Made by a program: the position numbers and the translations under genes. A stretch of 64,000 bases of DNA from positions 455,313 through 519,312 of the forward strand of contig CAJODL010000001.1 of NCBI GenBank assembly GCA_905233165.1, in the 5' to 3' direction. This stretch comes from an uncultured Prevotella sp. GTDB lineage: Bacteria; Bacteroidota; Bacteroidia; Bacteroidales; Bacteroidaceae. The notes below the pieces were generated by a model. It did not search any database. It was not told the DNA's origin and saw nothing but the letters and a program-made list of their open reading frames with translations. Of the stretch, positions 41,171-49,251 are shown piece by piece; the first letter of the stretch is position 1; each line of letters starts with the position of its first letter.

Positions 41171-41180
41171 TAGTTGAATA

Positions 41181-41208
41181 TTTCACATTTTACGTTTCAC
41201 ATTTCACA
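41181..41208 (+). repeat. 7-bp tandem array TTTCACA (four units)
   Basis: TTTCACA, TTTTACG, TTTCACA, TTTCACA in the 46-bp gap between cysD and cysN, 10 bp after the cysD stop. Confidence 0.8.
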
Positions 41209-41216
41209 TTGAAATT

Positions 41217-42545
41217 ATGGCAACAGAAAGAGGTTATTTAGATATGCAATTGCTACGCTTCTCAACAGCGGGAAGTGTAGATGATGGTAAATCGACACTA
41301 ATAGGTCGATTACTATACGATTCAAAGTCTATCTTTGAAGACCAGTTGGAGGCGGTTGAGGCTGCTTCAAAATCACGCGGTAACGAGGAAGTGAACCTGG
41401 CCCTATTGACTGATGGCCTGCGAGCAGAACGCGAACAGGGTATCACTATTGATGTAGCTTATCGCTACTTTGCTACACCGAAACGGAAGTTCATCATTGC
41501 TGATACTCCAGGACATATACAATATACACGAAACATGGTAACGGGTGCTTCGACAGCAGATCTGAGCATCATTCTCGTTGATGCCCGTCATGGGGTGTTG
41601 GAGCAGACAGTGCGTCATTCTTATATCTCATCGCTGCTCGGTATCCCTAACATTGTGGTGGCTGTCAATAAAATGGACCTTGTTGACTTCTCCGAGGAAG
41701 TGTTTAATAAGATTGTGGCTGACTATAAGCAGATGGCGAAGACGCTGCATATCCAGAATGTAACCTTTATTCCTATTTCTGCAAAAGAAGGTGACAATGT
41801 GGTGAATCGTTCTGAACATACACCATGGTACAAGGGCGCTCCATTGTTGGAGTTTTTGGAAACAGTACCTGTCAGAAAGTCAGCATCGAATGTAGAGACC
41901 GATGTGCAGCGTGCTTTCCGATTCCCAGTACAGTATGTAATACGTCCTATCAGTAGTTGTTTTCCCGACTTCCGAGGCTATGCAGGTCGTGTCGCCAGCG
42001 GTGTCATACGTGTCGGTGACCGCGTAAAGGTATTGCCGAGTGGCTTGGAGTCTGTTGTGACACATATCACACAAACTGCCGATGAACTCACTGAGGCGAC
42101 ACCGCCGCAGAGCATTACCCTGCAGTTAGCGGATGATATTGATATTTCGCGTGGCAACATTTTGGTGAAGTCAGATGAGCCACAGCCACATCTGGAGCAG
42201 GATACTCGTCTTGATGTATGTTGGTTTAATGAGCAACCATTGCAACCGCGTTCAAGGTATATTGTACGTCAGACAACCTGTGAGACAATCGCTATTGTGC
42301 GCACCATAAATTATCGCCGTAATATCAACACACTAGAGAAGGAACCCGGTGTAGCACAACTGCGGATGAATGATATCGCTGAGATAAGCATCCATACGGC
42401 ACAGTACCTCACCTTTGATGACTATCGCCAAAACCGCATTACGGGTAGCGTCATCTTTATTGACCCAGACACCAACGAAACAGTAGGTGCTGGCATGATT
42501 AAAACAGAAACAATATGGAAAGAACACAACTCATACGTGATTTAA
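41217..42545 (+). CDS. cysN: Sulfate adenylyltransferase subunit 1 (GTPase)
   Basis: 442 aa. Translation-factor-like GTPase: G1 STAGSVDDGKSTLIGRLL, switch/G2 EREQGITIDVAYRYF, G3 DTPGH, G4 NKMD, then EF-Tu-type domains 2 and 3 (RPISSCFPDFRGYAGRVASG). The length is near E. coli CysN (475) and it has no fused APS kinase (CysC). GTP hydrolysis drives APS formation by CysD. The 3' end overlaps cysH by 31 bp. Confidence 0.95.
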   Translation: MATERGYLDMQLLRFSTAGSVDDGKSTLIGRLLYDSKSIFEDQLEAVEAASKSRGNEEVNLALLTDGLRAEREQGITIDVAYRYFATPKRKFIIADTPGHIQYTRNMVTGASTADLSIILVDARHGVLEQTVRHSYISSLLGIPNIVVAVNKMDLVDFSEEVFNKIVADYKQMAKTLHIQNVTFIPISAKEGDNVVNRSEHTPWYKGAPLLEFLETVPVRKSASNVETDVQRAFRFPVQYVIRPISSCFPDFRGYAGRVASGVIRVGDRVKVLPSGLESVVTHITQTADELTEATPPQSITLQLADDIDISRGNILVKSDEPQPHLEQDTRLDVCWFNEQPLQPRSRYIVRQTTCETIAIVRTINYRRNINTLEKEPGVAQLRMNDIAEISIHTAQYLTFDDYRQNRITGSVIFIDPDTNETVGAGMIKTETIWKEHNSYVI

Positions 42546-43225
42546 ATGAACGTTTTCGCGATGCGTCCGCCCAAGAGGTCGTCGGCTATTTCCTCAAGGC
42601 ATACCAAGGGCGCATCGCTCTTTCTTCCTCTCTGTCTATTGAGGATCAGACACTGACAGATATCATTGTCACTCAAGACAAAAATACCCGTATATTCACT
42701 CTTGACACGGGGCGTCTCTTCCCTGAGACATATCAACTCATAGAAAAGACGAATATGACATACGGCATAAAGATAGAGGTGTTCTTCCCCGACTACCATG
42801 AAGTGCAGCGGATGGTGCGTGAAGAGGGCATTAACCTTTTCTATAATAGTGTTGAGAGCCGTCACCGTTGCTGCCAGATTCGTAAGCTCGAACCCCTCAA
42901 GCGTGCCTTTCAGGGTCTTGATGTATGGATATGTGGCTTGCGTCGTGAACAAAGCATTACCCGTCAGGATATGCAGGTTGTGGAGTGGGACGAGATGCAC
43001 CAGCTCATCAAGGTGAATCCCCTCATCTCGTGGACGGAACAGCAGGTGTGGGATTATATCAAGATGCACAGTGTGCCTTATAATAAGCTGCATGACCGCG
43101 GATACCCAAGCATAGGTTGTGAGCCATGTACCCGTGCTGTTCTGCCAGGTGAGGATGTGCGCTCCGGTCGCTGGTGGTGGGAGTCGCCTGACCATCGCGA
43201 ATGTGGCTTGCATCAGCGGCACTGA
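42515..43225 (+). CDS. cysH: Assimilatory adenylyl-sulfate (APS) reductase, Fe-S type
   Basis: 236 aa. PAPS reductase family fold: IALSSSLSIEDQTLTDIIV, TLDTGRLFPETY. Two cysteine pairs, C119-C120 (RHRCCQIRKLEPL) and C202/C205 (GCEPC), are the [4Fe-4S] ligands of APS reductases, and the catalytic Cys is in the C-terminal ECGLHQRH. Presence of the cluster ligands and absence of an APS kinase gene nearby indicate APS rather than PAPS as substrate. It makes sulfite for the reductase at 35954. Last gene before the terminator. Confidence 0.9.
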   Translation: MERTQLIRDLNERFRDASAQEVVGYFLKAYQGRIALSSSLSIEDQTLTDIIVTQDKNTRIFTLDTGRLFPETYQLIEKTNMTYGIKIEVFFPDYHEVQRMVREEGINLFYNSVESRHRCCQIRKLEPLKRAFQGLDVWICGLRREQSITRQDMQVVEWDEMHQLIKVNPLISWTEQQVWDYIKMHSVPYNKLHDRGYPSIGCEPCTRAVLPGEDVRSGRWWWESPDHRECGLHQRH

Positions 43226-43291
43226 CCAAGAAAAATGGGACATATACCAAAGTTTTGCCACATGGCATCACATAAATTAGGCATTTAATTT

Positions 43292-43324
43292 ACCACGCGG
43301 GCGGTATTGCCCGCGTGGTTTTTT
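43292..43324 (+). terminator. Terminator of the sulfate reduction operon
   Basis: ACCACGCGGGC (43292-43302) pairs perfectly with GCCCGCGTGGT (43309-43319) around GGTATT, followed by TTTTTT. Confidence 0.92.
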
Positions 43325-43329
43325 CGCCG

Positions 43330-43337
43330 TACCTTTG
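43330..43337 (+). promoter_or_regulatory. -7 box of the porin/ABC importer operon
   Basis: TACCTTTG followed by CACTCGGA, 6 bp after the terminator and 63 bp before the porin ATG. Confidence 0.75.
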
Positions 43338-43400
43338 CACTCGGAAATCAGAACAAAGATTTTTCTTTAACACACAACACAAACACAAATTTAATTAGGT

Positions 43401-44372
43401 ATGATAAGATCAAGAAAACTAAGGATGACGCTTGCGGGCGTGTTGGCTGTGGCATCTGTTTTGCCAGTGGCAGCCCAGGACTTGAAGGCCCCAAAGATTT
43501 CGGGCTTGGTGAATGTTCGCTATTCATGGAGTGACAAAGAAGGTGATACGCATGGTTTTGATGTACGGCGTGTCCGTCTGGCTGCTGATGGCGAGTTGGG
43601 TGAAAGGCTGGATTATAAGTTCCAGGCTGAGTATGAGACAACTGTGAAGGTGATAGATGCTTACCTGAGAGTGAAGCTTTTGCCGGAGGTTAATGTGCAG
43701 ATAGGTGAATACAAAGTGCCATACTCTCAGGAGACGCTCTACGGTCCTGCTACATGGCTGACTATCGAGAACCCTGCAGCAGTTGCCAAGTTGAATGGCT
43801 ATAACGACTTGAGCGGTTTGAAAGCCAATGGCCGTGATGTCGGCGTCACGTTATATGGTGACTTGCTGAACAAACTGTTTAGTTATCGTGTCGGCGTGTT
43901 TAACGGTAACGGCATCAACATCAAGGATAATAATAATAAAAAGGATTTTGCCGGTCTGGTATGGTTCAGGCCTTTTGTGAAGGAACTGGCTTTTAGCTTT
44001 GGACATTATCAGGGCGTATATGGCGAAAAGGGTGATGAGCATGTGCGCATCCGTACCTCTGCCGGTGTGGAGTATAAAACCGACAAGCTGACCTTGCGCA
44101 GTGAGTATCTGAACGGTAATACTGCAGGCAAGAAGAGCGATGGTGTCTATGCTACGGCAGGCTACTGGGTGTCGAAGGTCGTACAGCCTATAGCAAGTAT
44201 TGACTATTTCAAGGCTGACCGCGACGGTGACGAACGTCAGTGGAACTATCAGGTGGGTGCAAACATCTTGCCTCTGAAGAAACTGCGCATCCAGGCCGCT
44301 TATACATATAGTAATAATAAGGTGGCAAAGAATACCAACCAGTTTGAGACACAGGTTATATGGCAATTCTAA
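43401..44372 (+). CDS. Phosphate-selective-porin-like (OprO/OprP family) outer-membrane porin
   Basis: 323 aa. Signal peptide ends LPVAAQ. Porin_O_P features: FDVRRVRLAADGELGERLDYKFQ, the plug-like VNVQIGEYKVPYSQETLYG with WLTIENPA, repeated amphipathic strands, and a C-terminal Phe (QVIWQF) for outer-membrane assembly. It is shorter than OprP (about 410-440) but usual for Bacteroidetes members. It opens the anion importer operon; in this family specificity is for phosphate or other small anions, and here it may admit sulfate. Confidence 0.85.
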   Translation: MIRSRKLRMTLAGVLAVASVLPVAAQDLKAPKISGLVNVRYSWSDKEGDTHGFDVRRVRLAADGELGERLDYKFQAEYETTVKVIDAYLRVKLLPEVNVQIGEYKVPYSQETLYGPATWLTIENPAAVAKLNGYNDLSGLKANGRDVGVTLYGDLLNKLFSYRVGVFNGNGINIKDNNNKKDFAGLVWFRPFVKELAFSFGHYQGVYGEKGDEHVRIRTSAGVEYKTDKLTLRSEYLNGNTAGKKSDGVYATAGYWVSKVVQPIASIDYFKADRDGDERQWNYQVGANILPLKKLRIQAAYTYSNNKVAKNTNQFETQVIWQF

Positions 44373-44410
44373 TTTAATTCATAATCCATTATTCAAAATC
44401 AAATAAAACA

Positions 44411-45394
44411 ATGAACAAGAAGAATTATTTATTTGCGATATTAGGTGCAGCAGTGCTGACCTTGTCGCTGACCGCTTGCGGTGGTAAGAAAGAATCAAAG
44501 GCTGGCTCTGATGAAGAGCTGAGTGGTGAAATCTCTTTGTCTGGTGCTTTTGCGCTCTATCCTTTGGCAGTGCAATGGGCCAGTGAGTTCCAGAAGCTTC
44601 ATCCTGGTGTGAAGATTGACGTCTCAGCAGGCGGTGCCGGTAAGGGTGTTACCGATGCTATCGCTGGGGTAGTGGACTTCGGCATGGTGAGCCGTGAACT
44701 CAGTCCTGCAGAGACAGAACGTGGTGCAGTAGGTTTTGCTGTGGCAAAGGATGCCGTAGTGCCAACCATCAATGCCAAGAACCCTGTGCTTGCTGATTTG
44801 AAGAAGTACGGTGTGAAGCGCGATGACTTCATTTCGCTGTGGATTAAGGGCGAGAAAAAGACATGGGGTCAAGTTGTCGGTACCGGTGACAAGAATCCTG
44901 TAGTGGTTTATACCCGCAGTGATGCCTGCGGTGCTGCTGAGACATGGGCGCTGTATCTCGGTAAAAAGCAGGAAGACCTTCAGGGAACTGCTGTATTTGG
45001 TGATCCGGGCCTGGCTGCTGCTATTCAGAAGGATGTAAATGGTCTTGGCTTGAACAACATCGGATATGCCTACGACACAAAGACAGGCAAACCAAATCCT
45101 GGTATTACCATTGCTCCAATCGATTTGAACGAGAATGGTCAGATAGATCCAGACGAGGACTTCTATGACACCAAGGAGAACGTTGTAAAGGCTATTGCTG
45201 ATGGCCGCTATCCATCACCTCCTGCTCGCGACCTGTACTTTGTTTCAAAGGGCGTACCTACCAATCCTGTCGTAGTGGCATTCCTGGAGTATATCCTGAC
45301 TGACGGACAGAAGGAAAACGGTCCTCAGGGATATATCGGCATACCACAGGAGAAACTGGATGCCGGCCTGAAGAAGTTGGGCGTGAAGAAATAA
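44411..45394 (+). CDS. pstS: PstS-like substrate-binding lipoprotein; candidate sulfate binder
   Basis: 327 aa. Leader ends SLTACGG (lipobox Cys about residue 23), then a PstS-type periplasmic binding fold: SGAFALYPLAVQWASEF, SAGGAGKGVTDAIAG. The strand that in PstS reads DFGASD (the Asp selecting protonated phosphate over sulfate in E. coli PstS) reads DFGMVS here (D89-S94), and the phosphate loop SGT is replaced by CGA (RSDACGAAETWA, residues 169-180). The anion bound may therefore not be phosphate. It is preceded by the porin and followed by two permeases and an ATPase. Anchored to the inner or outer membrane as a lipoprotein. Confidence 0.82.
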   Translation: MNKKNYLFAILGAAVLTLSLTACGGKKESKAGSDEELSGEISLSGAFALYPLAVQWASEFQKLHPGVKIDVSAGGAGKGVTDAIAGVVDFGMVSRELSPAETERGAVGFAVAKDAVVPTINAKNPVLADLKKYGVKRDDFISLWIKGEKKTWGQVVGTGDKNPVVVYTRSDACGAAETWALYLGKKQEDLQGTAVFGDPGLAAAIQKDVNGLGLNNIGYAYDTKTGKPNPGITIAPIDLNENGQIDPDEDFYDTKENVVKAIADGRYPSPPARDLYFVSKGVPTNPVVVAFLEYILTDGQKENGPQGYIGIPQEKLDAGLKKLGVKK

Positions 45395-45400
45395 ACTGTT

Positions 45401-46288
45401 ATGTCAAAGGATAAAAGACTACTAAAAGATCATATTGCAGAGCAGCTGATGGCCATATTGACCGTCAGCAGCCTGCTTTTAGTTGTCGCCATGGCGGTGG
45501 GGCTGTACCTGAAGTCGTTGCCCATCTTGCAGGAGCATTCTCTTTGGGACCTGTTGACGGAAGGTGAGTGGCGCCCGATGAGTAATAAGTTCGGGTTCTT
45601 TCCCTTTCTGATTGGTACGCTCGACGTGTCGCTACTGGCGCTTAGCATTGCCATTCCCATTTCGCTGCTGATGGCAATTTATCTTACGGAGTATGCTCAT
45701 ACGTCGGTGAAGCGATATGTCTTTCCGCTGCTCGACATCCTGGCAGGTCTTCCGTCGGTTATCTATGGTGTATGGGGCATGCTGGTCATCGTGCCGTGGG
45801 TGGCAGATGTGGTTGCACCATCGTTGCATCGTGATTCGAGCGGATATACCGTGCTGGCGACGGGCATTGTGCTCGGCGTGACGGTGATACCGCTGCTGGT
45901 AAGTTTGTTTATCGAAATCTTCAGCAATGTTAGCATCGACTACCGCGAGGCGGCATGGTCGTTAGGTGCTACGCGTTGGCAGACGACGAAGGATGTAATT
46001 CTGCGAAAAACGGCACCGGGTGTCATTGCGGCTATCGTATTGGCTGCCAGTCGTACCTTGGGAGAGACGATTGCCGTCATCATGGTCTGCGGCAACCTTG
46101 CCATCGTACCCACTTCGCTGCTCAATGCCTGCTATCCCATTCCGGCACTGATAGCAAACAACTACGGAGAGATGCTGTCGCTGCCGCTTTATGAGAGTGC
46201 ATTGATGTTTGCAGCATTCATATTGTTCTTCGTAGTGCTGGTGTTTAACCTGTTCTCACGACTCGTGTTACGTAAAATGCAGAGATAA
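45401..46288 (+). CDS. pstC: PstC-like ABC permease
   Basis: 295 aa, six transmembrane segments beginning at about residue 20. The BPD_transp_1 inner-membrane signature is YREAAWSLGATRWQTTKDVIL, where the EAA loop meets the ATPase; GLPSVIYGVWGMLVIVPW is a PstC-type segment. It forms the heterodimeric channel with the next gene, which it overlaps by 1 bp. Confidence 0.88.
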   Translation: MSKDKRLLKDHIAEQLMAILTVSSLLLVVAMAVGLYLKSLPILQEHSLWDLLTEGEWRPMSNKFGFFPFLIGTLDVSLLALSIAIPISLLMAIYLTEYAHTSVKRYVFPLLDILAGLPSVIYGVWGMLVIVPWVADVVAPSLHRDSSGYTVLATGIVLGVTVIPLLVSLFIEIFSNVSIDYREAAWSLGATRWQTTKDVILRKTAPGVIAAIVLAASRTLGETIAVIMVCGNLAIVPTSLLNACYPIPALIANNYGEMLSLPLYESALMFAAFILFFVVLVFNLFSRLVLRKMQR

Positions 46289-47133
46289 TGAAAAGAGCTA
46301 TTGTCATAGAAAAGATTTGGAAGGTCTTGATGTATGCTTCCATTGCCCTGGTGCTGTTCTTTGTGGTCAGCGTCATCTGGTCGGTCTTTAAGCGAGGACT
46401 GCCTGTATTGTCGTGGGAGATGGTGTCGTCGCTGCCGGGTGGTGGCTTCTATATCGGAAAGGAGGGCGGTTTCCTTAATGCTATCGTCGGTTCGATATAT
46501 ATAGTAGGTGGTGCTACGGTGCTAGGTCTTTTGGTTTCTATACCAGTGGTGTTCTACCTGAATGTCTATCTCAAGCCCCACTCAAAGCTCGGTGCCGTTG
46601 CCCGTCTGGCGTATGACGTGCTGTTCGGTATTCCAAGCATCGTATATGGTGCCTTCGGTTTTACCATCATGATATTCTTCGGTCTTCGCACGTCGCTGTT
46701 GGGTGGCATCATCGTGGTGACACTGCTTATCATCCCCATCTTCATACGTTCGATGGACGAGGTGGCAAAGACGATACCGCAGGATTTGCTGGAGGCAGGA
46801 TACAGCCTCGGTTCTACCAGACTTGAGACCATCAGCGTTGTAATCCGTCAGATAGCTCCTGCCATTGCTACGGCAACATTGCTGAGCATCGGTCGTGCCA
46901 TTGGTGATGCTGCGGGTGTCATGTTCACGGCGGGTTTCAGTGACAGCATTCCGACGAGTCTCACTCAGCAGACGGCATCGCTGCCGTTGAGTGTGTTCTT
47001 CCAGCTTAGTGCTCCGCAGTTGGAGGTGCAGGACCGTGCATATGCAGCGGCGGTGGTGCTGACGGCTATTGTGCTGGCTCTATCGTTGAGCGGACGCTTT
47101 ATAATGAACCGCTTTTCACGAAACAAGATTTGA
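46288..47133 (+). CDS. pstA: PstA-like ABC permease
   Basis: 281 aa, six transmembrane segments. EAA loop IPQDLLEAGYSLGSTRLETISVVI; FGIPSIVYGAFGFTIMIFFG is the PstA counterpart of the same segment in PstC; the late segment SIGRAIGDAAGVMFTAGFSDSIP is PstA-like. Its stop codon lies at the edge of an 18-bp palindrome that begins the pstB control region. Confidence 0.88.
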   Translation: MKRAIVIEKIWKVLMYASIALVLFFVVSVIWSVFKRGLPVLSWEMVSSLPGGGFYIGKEGGFLNAIVGSIYIVGGATVLGLLVSIPVVFYLNVYLKPHSKLGAVARLAYDVLFGIPSIVYGAFGFTIMIFFGLRTSLLGGIIVVTLLIIPIFIRSMDEVAKTIPQDLLEAGYSLGSTRLETISVVIRQIAPAIATATLLSIGRAIGDAAGVMFTAGFSDSIPTSLTQQTASLPLSVFFQLSAPQLEVQDRAYAAAVVLTAIVLALSLSGRFIMNRFSRNKI

Positions 47134-47150
47134 TACCAAACGTTTGGTAT
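47133..47150. promoter_or_regulatory. 18-bp perfect palindrome before the ATPase gene
   Basis: ATACCAAACG joined to CGTTTGGTAT sharing the central CG: perfect over 18 bp. A second imperfect site ATCCAAATGGTAT lies at 47161-47173. Both are upstream of the -7 box at 47196, an operator-like layout. Confidence 0.6.
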
Positions 47151-47195
47151 TCACTTTACTATCCAAATGGTATTGCACAGGCGGCGGAATCGTCG

Positions 47196-47203
47196 TAACT
47201 TTG
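47196..47203 (+). promoter_or_regulatory. -7 box of the PstB-like gene
   Basis: TAACTTTG followed by GCAGCCG, 33 bp before ATG 47237. It gives the ATPase its own promoter apart from the permease genes. Confidence 0.7.
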
Positions 47204-47236
47204 CAGCCGCGAAACAATATTAAAATATAAATCCGT

Positions 47237-48103
47237 ATGAGTTTATCAATCAGTCTCCCCAATGTGTTTGGTGTCAGCATCAGCCATCGTATTCCCTGGA
47301 CGGTACAGGTGCCGTTCATCGTTGACCGCAAGTTCTCGCGTCTGGAGGATACGCGTCTGGCAACGCACAATCTGAATATCCGCATCGGAAAGTCTCACAT
47401 TTTGAAGGATGTAAATGTGGAGATTCCCCAGAATAAGATTACATGTATCATTGGTCCGTCCGGTTGTGGCAAGACCACTCTCCTACGTACCTTCAACCGT
47501 CTTGTTGACTCGATAGAGGGTTTGAAGATAGACGGTGAGGTGAATCTTGGCAAGCAGGATGTCATTGCTGCCGGTCCCAGCGAGATGACGGAGTTGCGTC
47601 GTAATATTGGCCTTGTGCCCCAGCGTCCTTGTCCGCTGCCTATGAGCATCTATGACAACATTGCATACGGCTGCCGCATTCATGGGGTGCGTGGCAAGCG
47701 CAAGCTCGACCTTGTGGTAAAGCATTATCTGGAGGCCGTTGGTCTGTGGAATGAGGTGAAGGACCGTCTGCATACTCCTGCCGTAAAGCTTTCCGGCGGA
47801 CAGCAGCAGCGTCTCTGCCTGGCACGTTCGCTGGCGGTGGAGCCCAGTTACCTGCTTGCCGACGAGAGCACAAGTGCACTGGACCCAATATCAAGCAAGA
47901 CCATTGAAGACCTCTTCGTGAAGTTGAAGCAGGACTACTCCATCGTCATGGTAACGCACACCCTGCGTCAGGCAAAGCGCATTGCCGACCACGTCATCTT
48001 CATGTATCTCGGCGAGGTCATCGAACAGGGCGATGCGAAAGACGTGTTTGGCAATCCGAAACATGAGCTAACAAAAAATTATCTCAGTGGCGGCATCAGT
48101 TAA
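47237..48103 (+). CDS. pstB: PstB-like ABC transporter ATPase
   Basis: 288 aa. Walker A GPSGCGKTTL, Q-loop VPQRPCPLPMSIYDNIAYG (the PMSIYDN segment is typical of PstB), signature LSGGQQQRLCLARSLA, Walker B LLADESTSALDP (DES in place of the common DEP), and switch His in MVTHTLRQAKRI. An extra ~40 residues precede the usual PstB start (MSLSISLPNVFGV...), without a recognised domain. It powers the permeases upstream. There is no phoU gene after it, unlike many phosphate pst operons. Confidence 0.9.
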   Translation: MSLSISLPNVFGVSISHRIPWTVQVPFIVDRKFSRLEDTRLATHNLNIRIGKSHILKDVNVEIPQNKITCIIGPSGCGKTTLLRTFNRLVDSIEGLKIDGEVNLGKQDVIAAGPSEMTELRRNIGLVPQRPCPLPMSIYDNIAYGCRIHGVRGKRKLDLVVKHYLEAVGLWNEVKDRLHTPAVKLSGGQQQRLCLARSLAVEPSYLLADESTSALDPISSKTIEDLFVKLKQDYSIVMVTHTLRQAKRIADHVIFMYLGEVIEQGDAKDVFGNPKHELTKNYLSGGIS

Positions 48104-48129
48104 CCATTGTTTTTAGTATATATATAGTT

Positions 48130-48261
48130 ATGAGCTACGATGATTCTTTCGAATATTCTCCTTTCAATGAGGAAGATCAGAGTTGGCAAAGTGCTCTTGT
48201 CTATACGGCAGGAGCCTTATTTTTGCTCCTGTTAGGACTCGTTGGTAACGGAGTGGTGTGA
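48130..48261 (+). CDS. Small single-span membrane protein, 43 aa
   Basis: ATG 48130 to TGA 48261 encodes an acidic N-terminus (MSYDDSFEYSPFNEEDQ) and one hydrophobic helix (ALVYTAGALFLLLLGLVGNG). It is 26 bp after the ATPase gene on the same strand, so probably co-transcribed; it could be a small subunit or regulator of the importer. Its size puts it below usual gene-calling cut-offs. The 205 bp from its end to the next gene hold a GTTAAC hexamer array (48273-48298) and the promoter at 48434. Confidence 0.6.
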   Translation: MSYDDSFEYSPFNEEDQSWQSALVYTAGALFLLLLGLVGNGVV

Positions 48262-48433
48262 TTTTATTCAACCTTAACGTTAACGTTAACCTTAACTTTT
48301 TGGGGTATGAAGAATATTATTCTGTCAAGGGGTATATCGGACCTGATGAATAGAATGATTTTCTTTTTCGTTTATTATATCAGTGATAAATTCTGAATTT
48401 TGCAAGATATTTGGAGAATTGCGCTAAAAGCCA

Positions 48434-48441
48434 TACTTTTG
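48434..48441 (+). promoter_or_regulatory. -7 box of the response regulator gene
   Basis: TACTTTTG followed by GCATCC, 26 bp before ATG 48468. Confidence 0.65.
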
Positions 48442-48467
48442 CATCCTGAAAACAAGTATGTCTGTAA

Positions 48468-49115
48468 ATGAAAGAATTTATCATAGCCGACAACCAAGAG
48501 CTGACACGTTATGCCCTGGAGCACCTCATCGGTGAGGGCAAGGACAGTGCTGTATATGTTGCTTCCAATCGGGCGGGGTTGGTGAAACAGCTTACCTTCC
48601 ATCCCGGAGCAGTAGTAATATTAGACTATACGCTGTTTGACTTTCAGGACGAAGACCAGCTGTTGATTGTCGCCGAACGTTTCAGTTTGTCAGAGTGGAT
48701 ACTCTTCAGCGACGAACTCGCACCCCAGTTTGTGCGCCGTGTCGTATATTCCTCCCACCAGTTTAGCGTGGTGCTCAAGGACAGTTCTGTCAGCGAGTTG
48801 CGTCAGGCTATCATAATGGTGGGGCAGCACAACCGCTATCTCAGCCAGCGGGCTATGGAAACCATCATCGCCCAGCAGCAGGAGGAGAAGCAGATGTCCA
48901 ACTATGTCCTTACACAGACTGAGACGGAGATAGTCAGGGCCATTGCGCAGGGTAAGACCACCAAGGAGATTGCCGCCGAGCGATACCTCAGCGTCCATAC
49001 TGTCACCACCCACCGCAAAAATATCTTTCGCAAACTGGGTATCAACACCGCCCACGAAGCTACCAAGTATGCCCTTCGTGCCGGCCTTGTGGACTCGTCG
49101 GAGTTCTACATATAG
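48468..49115 (+). CDS. NarL/FixJ-type response regulator
   Basis: 215 aa. Receiver domain with acidic pocket (IIADNQ), phospho-acceptor D53 (VVILDYTLF) and Lys near 104 (VVLKDSSV). The C-terminal LuxR-type HTH (about residues 148-205) reads LTQTETEIVRAIAQGKTTKEIA then RYLSVHTVTTHRKNIFRKLG. No histidine kinase gene is adjacent. It sits between the sulfur/importer operon and the B12 genes, so it may control either; the palindrome at 47133 would suit a dimeric regulator. Confidence 0.85.
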   Translation: MKEFIIADNQELTRYALEHLIGEGKDSAVYVASNRAGLVKQLTFHPGAVVILDYTLFDFQDEDQLLIVAERFSLSEWILFSDELAPQFVRRVVYSSHQFSVVLKDSSVSELRQAIIMVGQHNRYLSQRAMETIIAQQQEEKQMSNYVLTQTETEIVRAIAQGKTTKEIAAERYLSVHTVTTHRKNIFRKLGINTAHEATKYALRAGLVDSSEFYI

Positions 49116-49234
49116 TTTGGAATGGGAGGGAAAAAGAGTGTTTTGGGGGGCTTGAAATTACTCACACGTTCGAAAAATACAGGCAAAAATAAAAAAAACT
49201 TTTCTTTTTGTTTGGTATTTTGCTCACTTAATCG

Positions 49235-49242
49235 TAACTTTG
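49235..49242 (+). promoter_or_regulatory. -7 box of the adenosyltransferase gene
   Basis: TAACTTTG with a -33 TTTG at 49211-49214 (20-bp spacer). The ATG follows after only 9 bp, so the 5' leader must be nearly absent. Upstream, 49116-49210 is T/A-rich without a gene. Confidence 0.75.
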
Positions 49243-49251
49243 TCACCCGTT

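Noticed and set aside
42515..42545. cysN/cysH overlap as a frameshift error
   Set aside because: Both proteins have intact ends and conserved motifs; overlapping starts and stops are frequent in this window.
43307..43534. 75-codon frame across the porin promoter
   Set aside because: It would start in the terminator/promoter region and lies in another frame of the porin gene.
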